Notes: a model not told the origin generated them from the sequence alone. A stretch of DNA of 64,000 bases from Chrysoperla carnea (GCF_905475395.1 NC_058342.1:2118501-2182500), one strand, 5' to 3'; counted from the first letter of the stretch, positions 42,130 to 53,665 are shown. Program-made: numbers and translations.

Positions 42130-43833
42130 TCAACAAATAATGCTATAGTGGCCCCATGGCTTTGTTTCACATGAATTGTGAGTAATGTATCGTTTTTGGT
42201 CAAATGGTGATAAGCCCACTTTCTGCTGTTTGATGGTATGTAAGCGGTGTCGCTTGGATTGGATGCTTTGCTGAACACGGTAAAAGTTACGGTTCTCAAG
42301 CAAACACCGCTTATAGTCCTCAAAAGTAAGTTTTCGGATAGCTGACTTCTTGAGACCCTTGGATCGTTTAGTCTCTTTTTTATTTTGCACCCGAATAGCA
42401 TACATTTTGCTACGTAATCCGACAAATTCTAGCATAACATCACCATTATTTTCATCGGACATTAAACCCTTGACTTTCTTATTACGTAGTGGTATACCAT
42501 AAACGTTGTCGGGTGCATAGTCAGCCGTATCAAAACGATTAATATCCTGTTTCATGACCTCATAGACGTCAGTATTTCTCACGCTATAAATTAGACTATC
42601 GGTGTCTGTGTATAATAACCTGACATTTGTGGGGTTGTACCGTTGGTACATGTAGTTGTAGTGGAAGTCATACACAAACGTTTTCGATATGTCTAAAATT
42701 GTGAAGCCTATGTAGATGGGTTTGTTGAAACGTATCTGTGATTTTTTCATTTCAACAATACTGACGTCATTGTCGAGCACCATCATACTGTGAAAATTGG
42801 GATTGGCAATTAATTTCTTCACACCATGTTTTCCATCCCAATTTTTTCGTATGTACACAACCCGATGTTTCCTCACATTCTCCATGGTTTTACCGAAGAT
42901 GGCATTAATCATGAGTTTGAATAATGCTTTTTCAAACTCATTTGAGGCGTTCTTGCGCATCTCGGTATTGAAATCAATATATGGTTTCAACCATGCAGAT
43001 TGATTGAATTGTAACACACGGTGGTATTTTGTTACCTTAACACCGAGTTGTGTATACAGTTTCAAATTCCTGTAGTGCACGACATAGTTGGTCTTATTGT
43101 AAAGGGTTGACAGAAGATATTTTTGTTTTGATCCAGGTGGTTTCGTTGTCTCCGGACATGGCGGTAAATCGCTAAAGTTATCATGTAGATGTTGGGGTAT
43201 TTCAAGGTCTACTTCTAAAATGTACCCGACTGGTGAATCATCTGCAACATCCTCGATGTTTGGTGTGTCGACCCACTTAAAATTTCCTGTTGGTAGGTAT
43301 CCACACATTGCTGCACCATATAGGTTCACCACATCATAATACATAAGGTAGACATCTTCTTGAGTTTTATCATACCCCTCTTCCATGTACTTATTGTTCG
43401 CCTTAGCATAGCGATTAGAACATTGACTTACACCGCCTCTGATTCCTTTCTCGATAAACAACAAGTCATCAATATCCGTGAACAATTCCAATTTGATATT
43501 GGTGTATTTCAACATGGCGCTCCACGTATAGCCAGGAAGTGTGTAATAGTGACTAGGATCGAGACTATAGCTATGAATACAAGTGTTACGGAAATTTTCA
43601 AAAATATCCGCAAGTAGTAACACATCAGTTTTCATATACAGGTCTGAATAATCACCTAGTGTATGTAAATTGAATGTGTTCCATACCTGTATCGCATGGT
43701 TATAATCCTCATCCGTTATGTGTTCATCTGTTAACACACTGTAGAACGCCTCCTTTGGTGGTAATTTTGTCTCTTGGAGACGTCCCCAGCTACTCATGTA
43801 TTCATATGGAAATACACCTTTTCTCGTTAGCAA
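42130..43833 (-). CDS. P2 DNA polymerase B, polymerase block
   Basis: 567 codons. YYDVVNLYGAAM (motif A), KLMINAIFGKTMEN (motif B), LLYTDTDSLIY (motif C), VKGLMSDENNG and the C-terminal KVGLSPFDQKRYI. Very close to P4 (54000-55703) and clearly farther from P1, in contrast to the first block of this gene. Confidence 0.8.
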   Translation of the reverse strand: MLTRKGVFPYEYMSSWGRLQETKLPPKEAFYSVLTDEHITDEDYNHAIQVWNTFNLHTLGDYSDLYMKTDVLLLADIFENFRNTCIHSYSLDPSHYYTLPGYTWSAMLKYTNIKLELFTDIDDLLFIEKGIRGGVSQCSNRYAKANNKYMEEGYDKTQEDVYLMYYDVVNLYGAAMCGYLPTGNFKWVDTPNIEDVADDSPVGYILEVDLEIPQHLHDNFSDLPPCPETTKPPGSKQKYLLSTLYNKTNYVVHYRNLKLYTQLGVKVTKYHRVLQFNQSAWLKPYIDFNTEMRKNASNEFEKALFKLMINAIFGKTMENVRKHRVVYIRKNWDGKHGVKKLIANPNFHSMMVLDNDVSIVEMKKSQIRFNKPIYIGFTILDISKTFVYDFHYNYMYQRYNPTNVRLLYTDTDSLIYSVRNTDVYEVMKQDINRFDTADYAPDNVYGIPLRNKKVKGLMSDENNGDVMLEFVGLRSKMYAIRVQNKKETKRSKGLKKSAIRKLTFEDYKRCLLENRNFYRVQQSIQSKRHRLHTIKQQKVGLSPFDQKRYITHNSCETKPWGHYSIIC

Positions 43834-43904
43834 TTGAAATTGTTCATCATTACTGACCTATAAAAAATTAAAAAACAAATTACAACCCTGTATTAAAAAA
43901 TTAA

Positions 43905-44168
43905 TTATTTTTTATCATTTACCTCTTTATGTAAAATGGATTTTTTATCATTCTCTAAATATGAGGCCAGATTTTCCAACTTGTCTGCGAGAAATCGGAA
44001 GGAATCAATGAATCTTAATTGAATGTCCGAGACGTGCTTTGTGAAACTGATGTACTTTTCTTTGTTGATGGGCAACACATCAACTTGACCGTCGATTTCC
44101 GTCAGCAGAGCTTCAATAATAAAATGCGAATCGTATCCACTCAAGTTGTGCATCACAACAGGTATCAC
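43905..44168 (-). CDS. P2 DNA polymerase B, Exo II block
   Basis: IPVVMHNLSGYDSHFII (Exo II), then the conserved KHVSDIQLRFIDSFRFL. Short AT-rich GT-AG type gaps separate it from neighbouring blocks. Confidence 0.7.
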   Translation of the reverse strand: MIPVVMHNLSGYDSHFIIEALLTEIDGQVDVLPINKEKYISFTKHVSDIQLRFIDSFRFLADKLENLASYLENDKKSILHKEVNDKK

Positions 44169-44245
44169 CCTTGAATCTTGATAATGCAGATTACAAAATT
44201 GGTGTGCTGCTCCACGGTAGATACCTAAAATAGATTAATATAAAA

Positions 44246-45493
44246 TTAGATGAAATTAAAAAATAATAAATAAATTACATTACCTGTGCGATGTGAATGG
44301 TCGCGAACACGTATGGAATTGGATACGAAATCTTTATCACAAATGTGACACTTCTCTGCTGACATAAAATCCAGTTCTTGTTCGACGGTGAGCGGATACA
44401 TTGGTTTAACGTGTTTTATTTTTTGCTCTAATGAGTACGCTACTTGTTCCAGTTCATGAACAAACCACTTGACACAATCAGCACCACGGTATGCCTTATA
44501 AAACGATTGGTTGGGATCATGGGTACAATGAACATAGTAACCTACACTGTAGGGTACATGTTTTTGAATATTTTTTGTATAAGACCCATGATCCATTTCC
44601 ATGTCTTCATGATGTTGTGGTACCAATAACGCCTCAAAGTCAGCGTACACCATATACTCAACACGTTCCTTGCTGTTGAAATCTTTGAACTCAACGAACC
44701 GCTCGTCATCAGTTTCAGGCATTCGTAGCCGCACCGCTTCTTTTTCACCACAATTTACTGAATGCTGTTGGAGTTTGACATCTGTAGCAAAATAGTTGAG
44801 GCATCGGTCACATAAATAAATTTTATGCCTATTACTCTTTACACTCGATCGACTCAACTTTGCTAAATTTTTTATCCAGCAAAAGTGGTGACTGTTCCCA
44901 TTCTCCACAGCCAATAGATGAATTTTCTGCCCCGCAGTGTTCGAACTAACGCGTACAGGGAAAATTTCCAAACCATGTAGAAACGTATCTTTGTAGCCGT
45001 ATACGTTAATCGATAGCTGCGGGTTCATCTTTTCAAATTTATTAATTTGATCCAGAGACATGGAAAACTTTAATCCATCATATTTCAAATAATGACTATA
45101 GTGCGGGTACTTATTCAAGCGTTGAGGATCCTTTTCAACCGGGTAAAGTGCTGACATTATCGACCATAGAAAACAATGTTGGTCTTTATTCTGGACATTG
45201 ATCACAGCCAATTTATTTTTGATGACTGGTGGTAGTTCACAAAAAGTCCCAGCTGTGATCGGAGAGTACTTATTCATGTGGACTCGAATATTTATGATCA
45301 TGTCAAGAGCCCAACCGCTATCGCGTTCCTGGAATTCTTCCAATTTTTTCAGCAAATAGTTTTTGACATGATCATTGTACCACTCCTGCATGTCCGTTGT
45401 CACATACATTTCCTTGGCCGACGTTATAAAAGTTTTCAAATCCTCCTCTTTGGTGATGGGCTTAATAAAATTGCCCGTGAACATAATATACAC
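44246..45493 (-). CDS. P2 DNA polymerase B, exonuclease-side block
   Basis: About 415 codons. VINVQNKDQHCFLWSIMSAL, zinc-finger-like CDRCLNYF, Exo I YADFEALLVPQ, CHICDKDF with RVRDHSHRTG. The first half resembles P1 (KNLAKLSRS, ETDDERFVEF), the second half P4 (FNSKERVEYM, DFVSNSIRV), so a recombination point lies inside this block. Confidence 0.75.
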   Translation of the reverse strand: MYIMFTGNFIKPITKEEDLKTFITSAKEMYVTTDMQEWYNDHVKNYLLKKLEEFQERDSGWALDMIINIRVHMNKYSPITAGTFCELPPVIKNKLAVINVQNKDQHCFLWSIMSALYPVEKDPQRLNKYPHYSHYLKYDGLKFSMSLDQINKFEKMNPQLSINVYGYKDTFLHGLEIFPVRVSSNTAGQKIHLLAVENGNSHHFCWIKNLAKLSRSSVKSNRHKIYLCDRCLNYFATDVKLQQHSVNCGEKEAVRLRMPETDDERFVEFKDFNSKERVEYMVYADFEALLVPQHHEDMEMDHGSYTKNIQKHVPYSVGYYVHCTHDPNQSFYKAYRGADCVKWFVHELEQVAYSLEQKIKHVKPMYPLTVEQELDFMSAEKCHICDKDFVSNSIRVRDHSHRTGNVIYLLFFNFI

Positions 45494-45539
45494 CTGAAAA
45501 AAAATTCAAGATCTCATTAGACTATTTAAATTATAAATC

Positions 45540-46019
45540 TTAAATTTTACTTACCTTGAGGGGATGCTTCACTAGCTCACGCCGAACGTGTCTTCTAAAC
45601 ATTGGAAATGCCCGGTTGAAAAATATATTTGGATCTTTATAATCCAAATTTGTAATCATACCAGTCTTCACCCTGCCCTGATGGTGGGTTTCAATTGTCT
45701 CCCAGATTAGATGTCGATTTTGTTTTTTGGTGACTCCACCACCTTGCTTAACTAAATCTAATCGCAGTCGGTGAAGCTGCCGCTGGTATGATTTACAAAG
45801 TCCAATATTAGCTTCAAGACGCAGAGGATTTTCTTTCTTTAACATCAACATCTTTTTGAATAAGCGGATGTTCTGCTTATTAAGTATCATCCATCGCTCA
45901 GCTTCCTCCACCGTCTTGATGAGCCTCAACGCTCTCTCCACTTTCTTCATCATATCAGTGCTACCACCTTGAGGTACCGCGTTTAGCGTTTGCATAACAT
46001 TTTGTTCGTAGGTGTCCAT
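45540..46019 (-). CDS. P2 DNA polymerase B, first coding block
   Basis: Starts MDTYEQNVMQTLNAVP. Only about three residues differ from P1 over 159, while P4 differs at about 25. Preceded by a leader with an intron-like GTAAGT and an acceptor just before the ATG. Confidence 0.7.
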   Translation of the reverse strand: MDTYEQNVMQTLNAVPQGGSTDMMKKVERALRLIKTVEEAERWMILNKQNIRLFKKMLMLKKENPLRLEANIGLCKSYQRQLHRLRLDLVKQGGGVTKKQNRHLIWETIETHHQGRVKTGMITNLDYKDPNIFFNRAFPMFRRHVRRELVKHPLKVSKI

Positions 46020-46215
46020 CTTTCAAAAAAATTATATTCAAGTTTCACAATATTATTTAAAAAATTTATACACTTACCGTTATATTTTCAAATACTAAGC
46101 AAAATATACGTTACCGAACCGTTCAACACTAGAGTTAACTAGCAAATGAGTAATATTTGTTTTTTTTTATAAAATATATAGACTAAGTTTAGAATAATAA
46201 ATATATCAAAAACAA

Positions 46216-46440
<225 letters not shown>

Positions 46441-46479
46441 AAAAAGTTGTAATTTGATATTTTTATAATCGTAATTCAA

Positions 46480-47779
46480 ACTAATTATTTTTTCTTGGAA
46501 TTCAGACAAGTTTAAACAAGTTCAAACAAGTTTGAACATGTATTTTTATTATGTAAATTTCAAGTGTCATATTACATTGCTTAATCATAAAAAAATATTA
46601 ACATCCGGTCACGTATCTTGAATTTTATCATGTCTACTTAAAGTGTCAAATTACAATATTTTTCAAGGTTAGATGATATCTATTTCAACATATTCTTGAA
46701 AATTGCAGACTCATAATATTCTTTTCTTGGAATTCAGATTTGCAAATTATTATCTAACACGTTCAAGTGTCATATTACATTGCTTAATCATAAAAAAATA
46801 TTAGCATCCGGTCACGTGTTTTGACACATGTAAAATTATTTCAAACAAGTTTGAACTTGTTACAAGATGATGATATCATATTTTTCAAGGTCAAATCTAT
46901 TTCAACATATTCATGAAAATTGCTGACACGTGTAAAATTATTTTAAGATCAAAGTCCATTCAAACAAGTTTGAACATGTATTTTTATTATGTAAATTTCA
47001 AGTGTCATATTACATTGCTTAATCATAAAAAAATATTAACATCCGGTCACGTGTCTTGAATTTTATCATGTATATTTAAAGTGTCAAATTACAATATTTT
47101 TCAAGGTCAAATTAACATATTCTTGAAAATTGCTGACTAATGTCAACGTCCCGCCCCCCGTTCACTCTCCGTCAAGCACCACTATTGGTCAAAGCCAATG
47201 ACGTCATCCCCCCGTTTATGCTTAGACAGCCATTCCTCCCCACCAATTCAACCACACCTCCCGACGCCATCTTGATTTTTACAGCGCTACTATTGGTCAA
47301 AGCCAATGACGTCATCAATGCTTAGGCAGCCATTATTCCCCAACACCACACCTCCCAACGCCATCTTGATTTTTACAGCGCTACTATTGGTCAAAGCCAA
47401 TGACGTCATCAATGCTTAGGCAGCCATTATTCCCCAACACCACACCTCCCAACGCCATCTTGATTTACTATTGGCCAATGCCGAGGTTTCCAACATTCAC
47501 CTAGGTTTGCCCTTTTTGTAAAAGTGTACCATCCAACTGGGCCAAAACGTACATGATGTCAACGTCCCGCCCCCCGTTCACTCCCCACCACTATTGGTCA
47601 AGCCCCGTTTATGTCATCCCTCACCCCCACCACACCTTCCAACGCCATCTTGATTTACTATTGGTCAATGACGTCATCTATCCCCTCCAACTTCCGAGGT
47701 TTCCAACATTCACCTAGGTTTGCCCTTTTTTGAAAAGTGTACCATCCAACTGCGCTGAAAGTGACCTGACTCTTCTACT
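46480..47779 (-). repeat. P2 right terminal inverted repeat
   Basis: Inverted counterpart of 28418-29815. Contains two near-identical tandem blocks of about 92 bases (about 47273-47365 and 47366-47458) with CCATCTTGATTTTTACAGCG, ATTGGTCAAAGCCAAT and TGACGTCA. Ends CTCTTCTACT at 47779. Confidence 0.85.
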
Positions 47780-48009
47780 TATGATATATTAATTAATATT
47801 TATATTTTATATTTTTTGTATTATTTTTATAATACATGAAGAAAATTTTAAAATTTTTTTTTTTTTTATTAAAATAAATCTTACATTACATTACATTTAA
47901 AATATTACATCTGTTGCATACATAATTATTCAAAATAATTATCATCTGGACCATTAGAATTATTCTATGAGATAAATTCATTTGGTTGATTAGGCTCTAG
48001 TTGTTCAAC

Positions 48010-49250
48010 ATTGGGTTAAACAGGTCTGTATCTAGGATATGTAAATTTAGAACAGCGTCATGGTTTTCATATATCATGGACACCGGAAATATTCACCAAT
48101 CGCGAGGTGAAACATCCCAATTACAAACCCAAGAACATGTTTACTGAATGACTACAACAACGATGATATAAAGGGCGGTTTCTATGCGGTTGCTAAGAAT
48201 TACAAAAAGTTCACAATCCAAAGTGGACCGCTTTTGTGAACATATTTGTGTTTTAAAAAAGGAGATGTATTTTTTAATATGAATATATATTAGACTAGGT
48301 TAATATGATCATGAAATTTTATTGAAGCAATTTTTAACTAACACAAAACAAATTACTTGATGGTGTGAATATAATTGTCACAAATAAGGTGTATTTATAA
48401 CCTGAAAATAAGGTGGTGAGGTCACAACGATGATATAAAGGGTGGTTTCTATGCTGAAGAATTACAAAAAGTTTACAATCCAAACATTTATTTAGTGGAA
48501 AAGGTCTTAGCTCCAAATTTAAAGTCCGGTGGTTAGGGTTCGACTCTTTACACGATTCATATATTGATAAAAAAAAGTCTCCTTTTATAGTGGAACGTTT
48601 TTGCGAACATACCTGTTACAAACAAAAATTTGTCATAGTGGACCGCTTTTGTGAACATATTTGTGTTTTATAAAAAAATAAAAAATATCACATTGTAAAA
48701 ATATTTTTTTTTTTATTGTAAGTTTCTTATTTAAAAAACAGTGTTGTATTATAAATATTTAAAAATAAAAATACATAGATTTTATAAAATGATTTTTTAT
48801 TCTGAAATTTCTGATGTATTTAACACAAAACAAACATTTATTTAGTGGAAAAGGTCTTAGCTAAACATGGATCTAACGTTAAAGTCAGGTGGTTAGGGTT
48901 CGACTCTTTACATGATTCATATATTGATAAAAAAAGTCTCCTTTTATAGTGGAAAGTTTTTGCGAACATACTTGTAACAACAAAATTTTGTCATAGTGGA
49001 CCGCTTTTGTGAACATATTTGTGTTTTAAAAAAGGAAATGTATTTTTTAATATGAATATATATTAGACTAGGTTCATGAAATTTTATTGAAGCAATTTTT
49101 AACTAACACAAAACAATATAAAAATATTGTTGTAATACAAATGTTTTTTGATTCATGTTTATTACTCAAAATTACTTGATGGTGCGAATATAATTATCAC
49201 AAACAAGGTGTATTTATAACCTGAAAATAAGGTGGTGAGGTCATTTCATA
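48010..49250 (+). pseudogene. Repeated integrase-tail fragments (P1 right part)
   Basis: Three partial copies of the integrase C-terminal region and its 3' flank in tandem, at about 48130-48265, 48420-48680 and 48830-49035 (phrases GTGGACCGCTTTTGTGAACA and AAAAGTCTCC). A single unit AAACAGGTCTGTATCTA at about 48016-48032 precedes them. 49036-49357 is AT-rich with no gene. All fossil. Confidence 0.65.
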
Positions 49251-49357
49251 GATAAAACAAAACGATGATTAATTAAATTTTAGGTGTTTTTTATTGTAAA
49301 TACAAACACATTTTTAAAAAAAACTTATCATAGACAATTATATTCATGTTTTTATTT

Positions 49358-50051
49358 CTATATACAATCATGATCATCACTATTTCTTTCACAATCACAT
49401 CTGTCTATTTCATTACAATTTGTAACACATATCCATGGCTCGAACCATTTCGGTATATTTCCACCATCCATTTGTTGGTATAGCATTCTACAGAGAATTT
49501 CAGGATCTATTTGTTGATACCATAAAAACATTCTCTCATCATGTCTAGCACTATCACCAATCCATTGTTTTCGATGGATATCGTATGTACCCCAATTTTT
49601 TCTCAAGTTACTTCCATGGATAAGATCATCACAACATTCATTTAGTAATATTTCAAACTGATTGAAATCTCTTTTAAAGTAGTTGAACTTTTTCGCATAA
49701 TTTACAAATAAGATTGCATCCAAACAATTTCTTACTATAAATGCAGCAATATGAAAGCAATCATCAACTTCTAAATAAGAATACCGTAATGTGTCGATTA
49801 ACTTTGTAGGTATACTCCAACGACATGCCTCCATAAGTTGATAAAATTCCATCTATAAATAAATAATAATAATATAAAATATTTGGCTACAATTTTCTAA
49901 ACAGATCTTATCAAACAATACTCACATTAAAATATTCAGGGTAAATCATCTCCGAATTTTGAAACAGATCAATATGATTTTGTAGCGACATTGTACCCCA
50001 TAATTGTAATGAATTAAAATAAACACCATTTTTTTCAAAAATATCCATCAT
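49358..50051 (-). CDS. Two-exon gene of unknown function (P1 right part)
   Basis: Two open blocks on the minus strand: 49926-50051 (MMDIFEKNGVYFNSLQLWG) and 49358-49852 (from MEFYQLMEACRWS). The gap starts GTGAGT and ends TTTATAG, and the phase agrees, giving about 206 residues. Helical, with aromatic-rich segments (NYAKKFNYFKRDFNQ, ERMFLWYQQIDP) and a Cys/Asp-rich C-terminus (CVTNCNEIDRCDCE). It lies about 120 bases downstream of the TATA block at 50174-50184. No family recognised. It looks intact although the surroundings are decayed. P0 has a different small gene at the same position. Confidence 0.5.
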
Positions 50052-50154
50052 ATATTTAGTATTATTATTATTATTATATTTTTTTTTTTTAAATCAAAAA
50101 CATAAACTTTACAATTTTTTATAACAATAACAATAAAATATAATGAAAACTGAT

Positions 50155-50230
50155 ATTACCGTAATGTCGAGCGCCTTTTTTATATGATTACCACCACTCC
50201 AAAAATCCCCCACCAGCAGAAATTATTATC
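50155..50230 (-). promoter_or_regulatory. TATA promoter at inner edge of P1 right terminal repeat
   Basis: TATAAAAAAGG on the minus strand (50174-50184) with the same flanks as 6300-6365 in P0. Confidence 0.6.
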
Positions 50231-50801
50231 TAATCTCATAACACGTGTAAAATTTTTTTAAGATCTAATGCGATTCAAACAAGTTTAAACATGTTCAAAC
50301 AAGTTTGAACATGTATTTTTATTCAAACAAGTTTGAACTTGTAACAGGATGATGATATCATATTTTTCAAGGTCAAATCTATTTCAACATATTCTTGAGA
50401 ATTGCTGACACGTGTAAAATTATTTTAAGATCAAAGTCCATTCAAACAAGTTTGAACATGTATTTTTATTATGTAAATTTCAAGTGTCATATTACATCGC
50501 TTAATCATAAAAAAATATTAACATCCGGTCACGTGTTTTGACACATGTAAAATTATTTCAAACAAGTTTGAACTTGTAACAAGATGATGATATCATATTT
50601 TTCAAGGTCAAATCTATTTCAACATATTCTTGAAAATTGCTGAGTAATGTACACGTGTAAAATTATTTTAAGATCAAAGTCCATTCAAACAAGTTTGAAC
50701 ATGTCTTTTTATTATGTAAATTTCAAGTGTCATATTACATCGCTGACTCAATAAAAAAAAAAAAATATTAACATCCGGTCACGTGTCTTGAATTTTATCA
50801 T
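50215..50801 (-). repeat. P1 right terminal inverted repeat, cut by P4
   Basis: Inverted E-box modules (CATCCGGTCACGTG, CAAACAAGTTTGAAC, TTCAAGGTCAAATC). The outer CRE/CCAAT part is not present because P4 begins at 50802; it should lie beyond the right end of P4 outside the window. 50796-50801 (TATCAT) is the candidate P4 target duplication. Confidence 0.75.
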
Positions 50802-51480
50802 AGTAGTATAGTCAGCCCACTCCTGGCGCAAAAGAATGGTACACTTTTACAAAAAGGGCAAACCTAGTCAAAATGGGAACCGTCAGTTGAGGATAGGTGA
50901 CGTCACACAACCAAGATGGCGTCGGTAGGCGTGGTGAAAGTTGAATTGGTGGAGGGCAGACAGGAAATGGACATAAACGGGGGGAGGAGCGTTTTAATTG
51001 GACGTAAGATACGCGAAAGGGGTGTTATAATTAAGCGAGCGAAATGAGATAAGGGAAAGGTGCGTTTTAATTGGACGTAAGATAGGTGAAGGAGGCTGGA
51101 CTAAGGGAAAGGGGGAGTGAGATGACTCGAACGGGGGGCGGGACGTAGACATTAGTGATGATAAAATATAAAAATAGGCGGGACGTAGACATTAGTGATG
51201 ATAAAATATAAAAATAGCTGGAATAGATAACATTTGACCTTGTTGTTGTTACGACTATAATTTATGGTTTATTTTTTTTTTTTTAAATAAAAAATTAATT
51301 GGAATAGATAAGATTTGTTGCCTGTTCAAACTTGTTTGAAGCGTCGTCTTTGTTCTAATTTTACACATGCTTTGAGATTAGATAATAATTCTTGTTACGA
51401 CTATAATTAAAGACATATTTTTTAATAAAAACTAATTAGAACGACTAGGAAGTCGGTTGGTATGAATATTCTTTGATCTT
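50802..51480 (+). repeat. P4 left terminal region
   Basis: Shares the outermost motif, CAAGATGGCGTCGG and GGGGGCGGGACG with P1 and P2, but otherwise differs. It has TTTTAATTGGACGTAAGATA twice (about 50993 and 51064), and a 40-base unit starting GGCGGGACGTAGAC repeated exactly in tandem (51137-51176, 51177-51216). The E-box module of P1/P2 is nearly absent. No gene. Confidence 0.75.
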
Positions 51481-51489
51481 GTCTATTTT

Positions 51490-51800
51490 TTAGGAGAGGG
51501 GACACTATAAAAAGTGAAGTTCCCAACTACTGCAGTACTTCTTTTGGAATTAATCCCTTTGGGTTTAGCTAGTTTTTCTGAAGCATACATATTTTACATT
51601 GTATTATCACATCTATATATATTTATTATTCAGAACTTAGTATATAATTTTATTTTTAAAAAATTTATTTCATTTATTAGTGGACACCAGTATTGAACGT
51701 TTGGTAACGTATAATTTTATTTGAAATTTTTGTTTTAACGGTAAGTGTATACTTTATTTTTAAAAAAAATATCATTATTGTTTAATTAAATATAATTATT
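51490..51800 (+). promoter_or_regulatory. P4 polymerase promoter and leader
   Basis: TATAAAAAG at 51506-51514, leader with TTTGGTAACGTATA and an intron-like ACG/GTAAGT (about 51738) ending before the ATG at 51808, as in P1 and P2. There is no TAA microsatellite here. Confidence 0.6.
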
Positions 51801-51807
51801 TCGAAAG

Positions 51808-52287
51808 ATGGACGCTCACCAACAACAGGTTATGCAGATGGTAAATGCTGCACCCCCAGGTGGTAGCACGGTTATGACGAAGAAAGTGGAGAGAGCGTTG
51901 AGGCTCATCAAGACGGTAGAGGAAGCCGAGCGTTGGATAGCAATAAATAAACAAAATTTACGTTTGTTTAAGCGTTTGCTTGCTTTAAAGAAAGAGAATC
52001 CTCTACGTCTGGAAGCGAATATTGGACTATGTAAATCATACCAGCGGCAACTTCACCAACGGCGTTTGGATTTAATGAAACAAGGTGGTGGGGTGGTTAA
52101 ACGTCATAATAGACATTTAATCTGGAAATTAATCGAAACTCACCACCAAGGCCGAGTGAAGACTGGTATGATTACCAATTTGGATTATAAAGATCCAAAT
52201 ATATTTTTCAACCGGGCATTTCCAATGTTTCGAAGACACGTTCGGCGTGAATTAGTGAAGCATCCACTCAAGGTAAATAAAATTTAG
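51808..52287 (+). CDS. P4 DNA polymerase B, first coding block
   Basis: Starts MDAHQQQVMQMVNAAPPGG. The second half (NPLRLEANIGLCKSYQRQ and on) is almost the same as in P1 and P2; the first half has many changes. A short intron is likely at the end (AAG/GTAAAT). Confidence 0.7.
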   Translation: MDAHQQQVMQMVNAAPPGGSTVMTKKVERALRLIKTVEEAERWIAINKQNLRLFKRLLALKKENPLRLEANIGLCKSYQRQLHQRRLDLMKQGGGVVKRHNRHLIWKLIETHHQGRVKTGMITNLDYKDPNIFFNRAFPMFRRHVRRELVKHPLKVNKI

Positions 52288-52335
52288 GATTTATAATTAA
52301 AATATAGTCTAATGAGATCGTAAATTTTATTTCAG

Positions 52336-53559
52336 GTGTATATTGTGTTCACAGGCAATTTTATAAAGCCCATCCCAAAAGAGGAGGATGTGAAAACATT
52401 TATAACGCCAGCGAAGGAAATGTATCTGACTACGGACATGCAGGAGTGGTACATTGATCATGTCAAAAACTACTTGATGAAAAAATTAGAAGAATTTCAG
52501 GAACGTGATAGCGGTTGGGCTCTTGACATGATCATAAATATTCGAGTCCACATGAATAAGTACTCTCCGATCACAGCTGGAACATTTTGTGAACTACCGC
52601 CTGCAGTTAGCTGTAGAAAAGCTGTGATTAATGTCCAGAATGATGACCAACATTGCTTTTTATGGTCGATAATGTCAGCTCTTCACCCGGTTGAAAAGGA
52701 TCCACAACGCTTGAAGAAGTACCCGCATTATAGTCATTATTTGAAATATGATGGATTAAAGTTTCCTATGTCTCTGGATCAAGTTAATAAATTTGAAAAG
52801 ATGAACCCGCATCTATCGATTAACGTGTACGGCTACAATATTACTTTTGTTCGTGGTTTAGAAATTTTTCCCGTACGCGTTAGTTCGAATACTGCGGGAC
52901 AGAAAATTCACCTTCTAGCTGTGTAGAATGGGAACAGTCACCACTTTTGCTGGATAAAAAATTTGTCAAAGTTGGCTCGATCGTGTGTAAAGAGTGATGG
53001 ACATAAAATATATTTATGCGATCGATGTCTGAACTATTTTTCAACGGACGATAAACTCCAACAGCATTCAGTAAATTGTGGTGAAAAAGAAGCGGTGCGG
53101 GTACGAATGCCTAAAACTGATGACGAGCGGTACGTTGAGTTCAAAAATTTCAATAGTAAGGAACGTGTTGAGTATATGGTGTACGCTGACTTTGAGGCGC
53201 TATTGGTACCACAAGACCATGAAAACATGGAAATGGATCATGGGTCTTACACACAAAATATTCAAAAACATATACCCTACAGTGTGGGGTATTATGTACA
53301 TTGTACCCATGATCCGAATCAATCATTCTACAAGGCATACCGTGGTGCTGATTGTGTCAAGTGGTTTGTTCGTGAACTGGGACAAGTAGCGAACACATTA
53401 GAGGAAAAAATAAAACACGTTGAACCAATGCGTCCGCTCACCGTCGAACAAGAACTGGATTTTATATCAGCAGAGAAGTGTCACATTTGTGAAAAAGATT
53501 TCGTATCCAATTCCATACGTGTTCGCGACCATTCACATCGCACAGGTAATGCAAATTAA
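52336..53559 (+). pseudogene. P4 DNA polymerase B, exonuclease-side block
   Basis: Homologous to 18702-19924 and 44246-45493, with HCFLWSIMSAL, CDRCLNYF, YADFEALLVPQD and CHICEKDF. It is not one open frame, so I mark the block as broken (about one lesion). The surrounding blocks are open, which suggests recent decay. Confidence 0.7.
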
Positions 53560-53665
53560 TTATTATTTTTATAAAAAATTTCATCTAATTTTATATTAAT
53601 CTATCTTAGGTATCTACCGAGGAGCAGCCCACCAACTTTGTAATCTACAATATCAAGATTCAAGG

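Larger units (their letters stand above)
47786..50801 (-). mobile_element. Polinton P1, right part resumed after P2
   Basis: Continuation of P1 beyond the P2 insertion. From left: AT-rich 3' flank, one array unit, several integrase-tail copies, a two-exon gene on the minus strand, TATA promoter and the right terminal repeat, which P4 interrupts at 50802. The layout mirrors P0. Confidence 0.65.
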
